NCBI GenBank assembly: GCA_963802765.1
Contig: CAWDJZ010000010.1
Coordinates: forward strand, 27,118 to 91,117
Direction: 5' to 3'
Origin: Gaiellasilicea sp963802765
Lineage (GTDB): Bacteria > Actinomycetota > Thermoleophilia > Gaiellales > Gaiellaceae
DNA: 64,000 nt
The position numbers were made by a program, and so were the translations under genes. The notes below the pieces were generated by a model. It was given only the letters and a program-made list of their open reading frames with translations, did not search any database and had not been told where the DNA came from. This document shows, piece after piece, positions 63,977 to 64,000 of this stretch. Within the stretch, counting starts at the first letter, position 1. Each line of letters starts with the position of its first letter.

Positions 63977-64000
63977 CCGTGCTCCTTAACGTCGGACTTC

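Overview
The window is GC-rich DNA with dense coding, short intergenic gaps and many GTG/TTG starts. It reads as a chromosomal segment of an actinobacterium, most likely of the class Thermoleophilia (Gaiellales/Solirubrobacterales type). The signs are an Rpf-like transglycosylase, large LuxR and BTAD regulators with ATPase/TPR domains, tRNA-dependent amidation by GatCAB, and a fenitrothion-hydrolase-like membrane protein. This taxonomic call rests on protein style, not on a marker gene. At least 15 genes are split by single-base frame changes while both halves keep family-like sequence. An under-polished (long-read or metagenomic) assembly explains this better than mass gene decay, so split genes are given here as single loci.

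Layout. 1-9.6 kb: an aminotransferase fragment, a membrane protein, a secreted transglycosylase, a coupled cupredoxin/membrane-protein pair, a cluster of REP-like palindromes, the gatC-gatA-gatB operon, a cold-shock gene, folD and a divergent HMG-CoA reductase. 9.6-24 kb: secreted and membrane proteins, a di-iron ferritin-like protein, a thioesterase, a Tat-exported intradiol dioxygenase convergent with a vanadium haloperoxidase operon, a LuxR/ATPase regulator, tRNA-Cys, tiny hydrophobic proteins, a PLP aminotransferase and an M1 metallopeptidase. 24-29.4 kb: a recD remnant, recQ, then small unknown genes between two perfect 40-bp copies of a tRNA 3' fragment (a probable integration scar). 29.5-38 kb: an envelope/general-stress block on the minus strand (YceI, AI-2E-type permease, DUF1003, universal stress protein, HdeD, coiled coil, BTAD regulator, DUF1269).

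38-51 kb: a diacylglycerol-kinase-like gene, truncated haemoglobin, PP2C phosphatase, a lysyl-PG-synthase-like membrane protein, an ANTAR regulator with a degenerate receiver, groES-groEL, and three paralogues of a small dimeric alpha-beta-barrel protein. This part also holds the most unusual signal of the window: two families of repeated, apparently structured 5' leaders. One (L1, three copies, about 130 nt) precedes two of the alpha-beta-barrel paralogues and a third small ORF. The other (L2, two copies, about 110 nt, a three-way junction with compensatory changes) precedes an unknown gene and lies upstream of groESL, next to the ANTAR gene.

51-64 kb: an IS481 remnant fused to an antiporter remnant, a hydrolase-tautomerase pair, a TPR regulator, a PadR-controlled ABC exporter with a perfect 11-bp-arm operator at its start codon, a secreted SMP-30-like protein, and a cassette of LuxR regulator, SAM methyltransferase, selenium-binding protein/methanethiol oxidase and a coupled small protein. 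No complete transposase, integrase, CRISPR array, rRNA or origin was seen.
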